16,928 nucleotides of DNA, from the NCBI GenBank assembly GCA_963589585.1, contig CAVALG010000132.1:1-16928 (forward strand). Direction: 5' to 3'. This DNA comes from CAVALG01 sp963589585. GTDB taxonomy: Bacteria > Bacillota > Clostridia > Oscillospirales > Acutalibacteraceae. Below are positions 14,802 through 16,928 of the stretch, one piece after another (within the stretch, counting starts at the first letter, position 1; every line of letters starts with the position of its first letter). The notes beneath the pieces were generated by a model that was given only the letters and a program-made list of their open reading frames with translations, ran no database searches and was not told the origin of the DNA. A program made the position numbers and the translations under genes.

Positions 14802-16528
14802 TTGAAGCATTCCGTAAAATCTGGCATTTTGCTGGTAATGAAACAAAAAATATCAACAAATCCGTAGCGGTTGGCTTTTTAAACGCAGTTTTGCAAATGT
14901 TCCAAGTTGCTGCAATTTACTTTGTGGTACTTGCGTTGACAAACGGGGAAAAGGGCGGCAAAACCGCGTGGATAGCGCTTGCCTGTGAACTTATTGCCGT
15001 GTTCGGCGGAGCTGTAAGCGCAAACTTTTCAAAAATGCTGCAAACTCACGCAGGCTATTTTATGGCGGCTGACCGCAGAATTTCAATTGCAAATCGCTTA
15101 AAAAGCGTGCCTATGGGATTTTTTAACGAGAACAGTCTGGGACAGGTTTCTGGCGTTTGTACAACGGTCATAGGCAGTATCGAAAGTATGGTTCCGATGG
15201 TGCTTGTAAATATTCTTGGGGGACTTATTACAACCGCCGTGTTCGCCGTGCTGATTTTGGCGTTCGATTGGCGCATCGGGCTTATTGTTATTGTAGGTAT
15301 CACATTGTATCTGTGCGCGGTTTCCGCTATGGAAAAGAAATCTGCGGCAATTGCTGACAATACTCAAAAATCACAGACCGCATTGATTGAGGCTGTTTTG
15401 GAAACCGTTCAGGGTATGAGCGTTATTAAATCCTTTAATCTTACAGGTAAAGGCGATAAAAAATTGCAGGAGGCGCTTGAATATAACCGCCGCAGCAATG
15501 CCGAGGTATCTGATATCCTTACGCCGTATACCGTTTTGCAAGAGGCGATTTTGCAAATAGCAGGCGTGGGAATGATGCTTGCAGCAATACTTCTTTGGAT
15601 AAACGGCGCTTTGAGTCTTGCTAATGCTCTTATGGTGCTTGTAATGTCATTCCTTGTGTTTAATCAGATAAAAGCATTCGGTATGGGCGTTTCTATGCTG
15701 CGTTTGGCTGCGTCTGCAATCGACCGCACCGAGGAGACCGAAAATATGCCGCGTATGGACAAAAACGGCAAAGCGCTTAACCCCGAAAAGCACGATATTG
15801 TATTTGAAAATGTAAACTTTTCATATGAGCAGAAACCTATCTTGCATAATATATCTGTAACCTTGCCCGATAAAACTACAACGGCGGTCATAGGCCCGTC
15901 GGGAAGCGGTAAAACCACCTTTTGCAATCTTATCGCACGCTTTTGGGATGCAGACAGCGGCAGCGTTAAAATAGGCGGATACAATGTTAAGGATTACACT
16001 CTTGAATCCCTTATGAATCAAATCAGTGTGGTATTTCAAAATGTATACCTGTTTGCCGATACAATCGAGAATAATATTAAATTCGGCAAACCGCAGGCAA
16101 CCCACGAGGAAGTCGTTGCGGCGGCAAAAGCGGCTTGTTGTGATGACTTTATTGAAAGTTTACCCAACGGCTATAATACCGTTATAGGCGAGGGCGGCGC
16201 AAGCCTTTCGGGCGGCGAAAAACAGCGCATTTCAATAGCGCGCGCAATGCTTAAAAATGCGCCCATAGTTATTTTGGATGAAGCCACCGCAAATGTTGAC
16301 CCCGAAAACGAGGACAGATTGCAAAAGGCGATAGAGGCGCTGACGCGTGATAAAACAATTATTATGATTGCCCACCGTCTAAAAACCGTTCGCCACGCAG
16401 ATCAAATCTTGGTTATAGACCACGGCAGTATAGTCCAAAAAGGAAAACACGAACAGCTGATTGCGGAGCCCGGCATTTATGCCGACTTTGTCGGCGGTAA
16501 AAAGCAAACCGTCGGCTGGAAACTGTAA
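14798..16528 (+). CDS. ABC half-transporter, membrane and ATPase domains (intact partner)
   Basis: A 576-residue type IV (exporter-fold) half-transporter: about six membrane helices (20-300), then the nucleotide-binding domain. Walker A GPSGSGKTT is at 366-374, signature LSGGEKQR begins at 470, Walker B has Asp494 and catalytic Glu495, the D-loop reads DPENE, and the switch is His526. All ATPase residues are present, as in the upstream partner, so a heterodimer would have two canonical ATP sites. The sequence EATANVDPENE and LIARFWD resemble the YbtPQ/IrtAB group, which import iron-siderophores despite the exporter fold. Multidrug export is the other possibility. The ATG shares ATGA with the upstream stop, implying translational coupling. 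AAGGA (14781-14785) is 12 bases upstream. A strong terminator follows. Confidence 0.92.
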   Translation: MIEAFRKIWHFAGNETKNINKSVAVGFLNAVLQMFQVAAIYFVVLALTNGEKGGKTAWIALACELIAVFGGAVSANFSKMLQTHAGYFMAADRRISIANRLKSVPMGFFNENSLGQVSGVCTTVIGSIESMVPMVLVNILGGLITTAVFAVLILAFDWRIGLIVIVGITLYLCAVSAMEKKSAAIADNTQKSQTALIEAVLETVQGMSVIKSFNLTGKGDKKLQEALEYNRRSNAEVSDILTPYTVLQEAILQIAGVGMMLAAILLWINGALSLANALMVLVMSFLVFNQIKAFGMGVSMLRLAASAIDRTEETENMPRMDKNGKALNPEKHDIVFENVNFSYEQKPILHNISVTLPDKTTTAVIGPSGSGKTTFCNLIARFWDADSGSVKIGGYNVKDYTLESLMNQISVVFQNVYLFADTIENNIKFGKPQATHEEVVAAAKAACCDDFIESLPNGYNTVIGEGGASLSGGEKQRISIARAMLKNAPIVILDEATANVDPENEDRLQKAIEALTRDKTIIMIAHRLKTVRHADQILVIDHGSIVQKGKHEQLIAEPGIYADFVGGKKQTVGWKL

Positions 16529-16541
16529 AATGCCGAATTAT

Positions 16542-16588
16542 AAACCCGAGCGATGTTTCTAACATCGCTCGGGTTTGCTGCTTTTTGC
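16542..16588 (+). terminator. Strong hairpin terminator after the ABC operon
   Basis: AAACCCGAGCGATGTT (16542-16557) and AACATCGCTCGGGTTT (16561-16576) are perfect 16-bp complements around TCT. A TTT ends the stem and a further T5 run follows at 16582-16586. It probably ends the tetR-ABC transcript. Confidence 0.88.
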
Positions 16589-16843
16589 ATTGCTTTTAAT
16601 TTGTATTAAATAATTGATATAGCATAATTTTAAATTAAAAGATAACTATTGTTTTCCTTTTTCGTTTTTATAAAAATTTGATACTTCGGTTTCAACACCG
16701 ACTATGTTTTTGTCCACCTTATTTAAAAGATACAATCTGAAATTTTAAAAATGACTTGCAATATTATTCTTTACAAGGTATAAAATTTTTGATTTCGTGT
16801 TTTTAAGGTAAAATGTTATAAAAACACTCGGAGGTTAAACGAG
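16577..16843. other. AT-rich intergenic region before the integrase
   Basis: There is no convincing gene. On the minus strand a short frame runs from about 16741 down to a TAG at 16648-16646. It encodes about 32 residues including VDKNIVGVETEVSNFY, with codon use like the neighbours but without a good start or ribosome site, so it may be a gene remnant. I see no tRNA gene, and no attachment-site repeat can be recognised with only one end of the element present. A promoter lies at 16756-16784. Confidence 0.5.
16756..16784 (+). promoter_or_regulatory. Promoter candidate for the integrase
   Basis: TTGCAA (16756-16761) and TATAAA (16779-16784) are 17 bases apart, predicting a start near 16791 and a leader of about 53 bases. 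Confidence 0.6.
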
Positions 16844-16928
16844 ATGGAAGAACGGTTTATTACGGCAAGTAAGATTGCCGCCTTTAAAGAACACTTAATT
16901 TTAGCCGAGCGCAGCAGGGCTACGGTAA
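16844..16928 (+). CDS. Tyrosine recombinase/integrase, N-terminal start only (partial)
   Basis: The first 28 codons are present and the frame is open to the window end. The protein reads MEERFITASKIAAFKEHLIL followed by AERSRATV. This fits the start of the SAM-like N-terminal (core-binding) domain of XerC/XerD-type tyrosine recombinases, where a helix of the type FxxYLxxxxxSxxTV precedes the rest of the domain. GGAGG (16830-16834) is 9 bases before the ATG and a promoter candidate lies at 16756-16784. The catalytic domain is outside the window, so the assignment rests on a short stretch. It may be a mobile-element integrase or a housekeeping Xer-like protein. Confidence 0.65.
   Translation, partial: MEERFITASKIAAFKEHLILAERSRATV

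Noticed and set aside
1..16928. CRISPR arrays, tRNA or rRNA genes, insertion sequences
   Set aside because: I saw no regularly spaced repeats, no tRNA cloverleaf, no rRNA-like stretches and no transposase on either strand.

Overview
The window looks like chromosome of a low- to mid-GC Firmicute, most likely a gut-type clostridium (Ruminococcaceae/Oscillospirales-like). This is inferred from the T-box leader in front of thrS, sigma-A promoters with TTGACA/TATAAT boxes and 17-nt spacers, strong AGGAGG-type ribosome sites, a DUF1846 protein, and a small CxxC protein of a type I associate with clostridia. Nearly everything reads on the + strand. One small gene at 11946-12161 reads on the minus strand.

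Layout. (1) 1-4224 is a tight housekeeping run: the 3' part of prmA (L11 methyltransferase), prfB (release factor 2, with no programmed frameshift), an alpha/beta hydrolase, a HAD phosphatase, and a PHP phosphoesterase fused to an N-terminal membrane domain. (2) 4262-10397 starts with a consensus promoter and a threonine T-box riboswitch. It continues through thrS, a membrane-anchored ComEA-like helix-hairpin-helix protein, a DUF1846 protein and a cytoplasmic GH2 glycosidase, and closes at a strong hairpin. I see no clear terminator inside this run, so part of it may be read through from the thrS leader. (3) 10455-11941 is a MATE efflux pump with its own promoter and terminator. (4) 11946-12233 is a minus-strand Cys-rich small protein with a consensus promoter, divergent from the next unit. 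(5) 12294-16576 is a TetR regulator with a repeated palindromic operator over its own start site, followed by two ABC half-transporters. The first half-transporter is broken by two single-base frameshifts and the second is intact. Both ABC domains carry DEATA-xx-DPENE Walker B/D-loop sequences, as in exporter-fold siderophore transporters, and a GTTAGC/GCTAAC palindrome sits just upstream of the pair. (6) 16577-16928 is an AT-rich gap with a promoter, then the first codons of a tyrosine recombinase, so a mobile element may begin at the right edge.

Most of the window is ordinary core metabolism and translation. The points most worth a second look are the membrane-PHP fusion, the thrS T-box transcript that appears to run into a ComEA-like gene and beyond, the paired TetR operator, the possible metal-type box before the ABC pair, and the two frameshifts in the first ABC gene. 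I found no CRISPR array, tRNA, rRNA or complete mobile element, and nothing that clearly forms a new defence or biosynthetic system.
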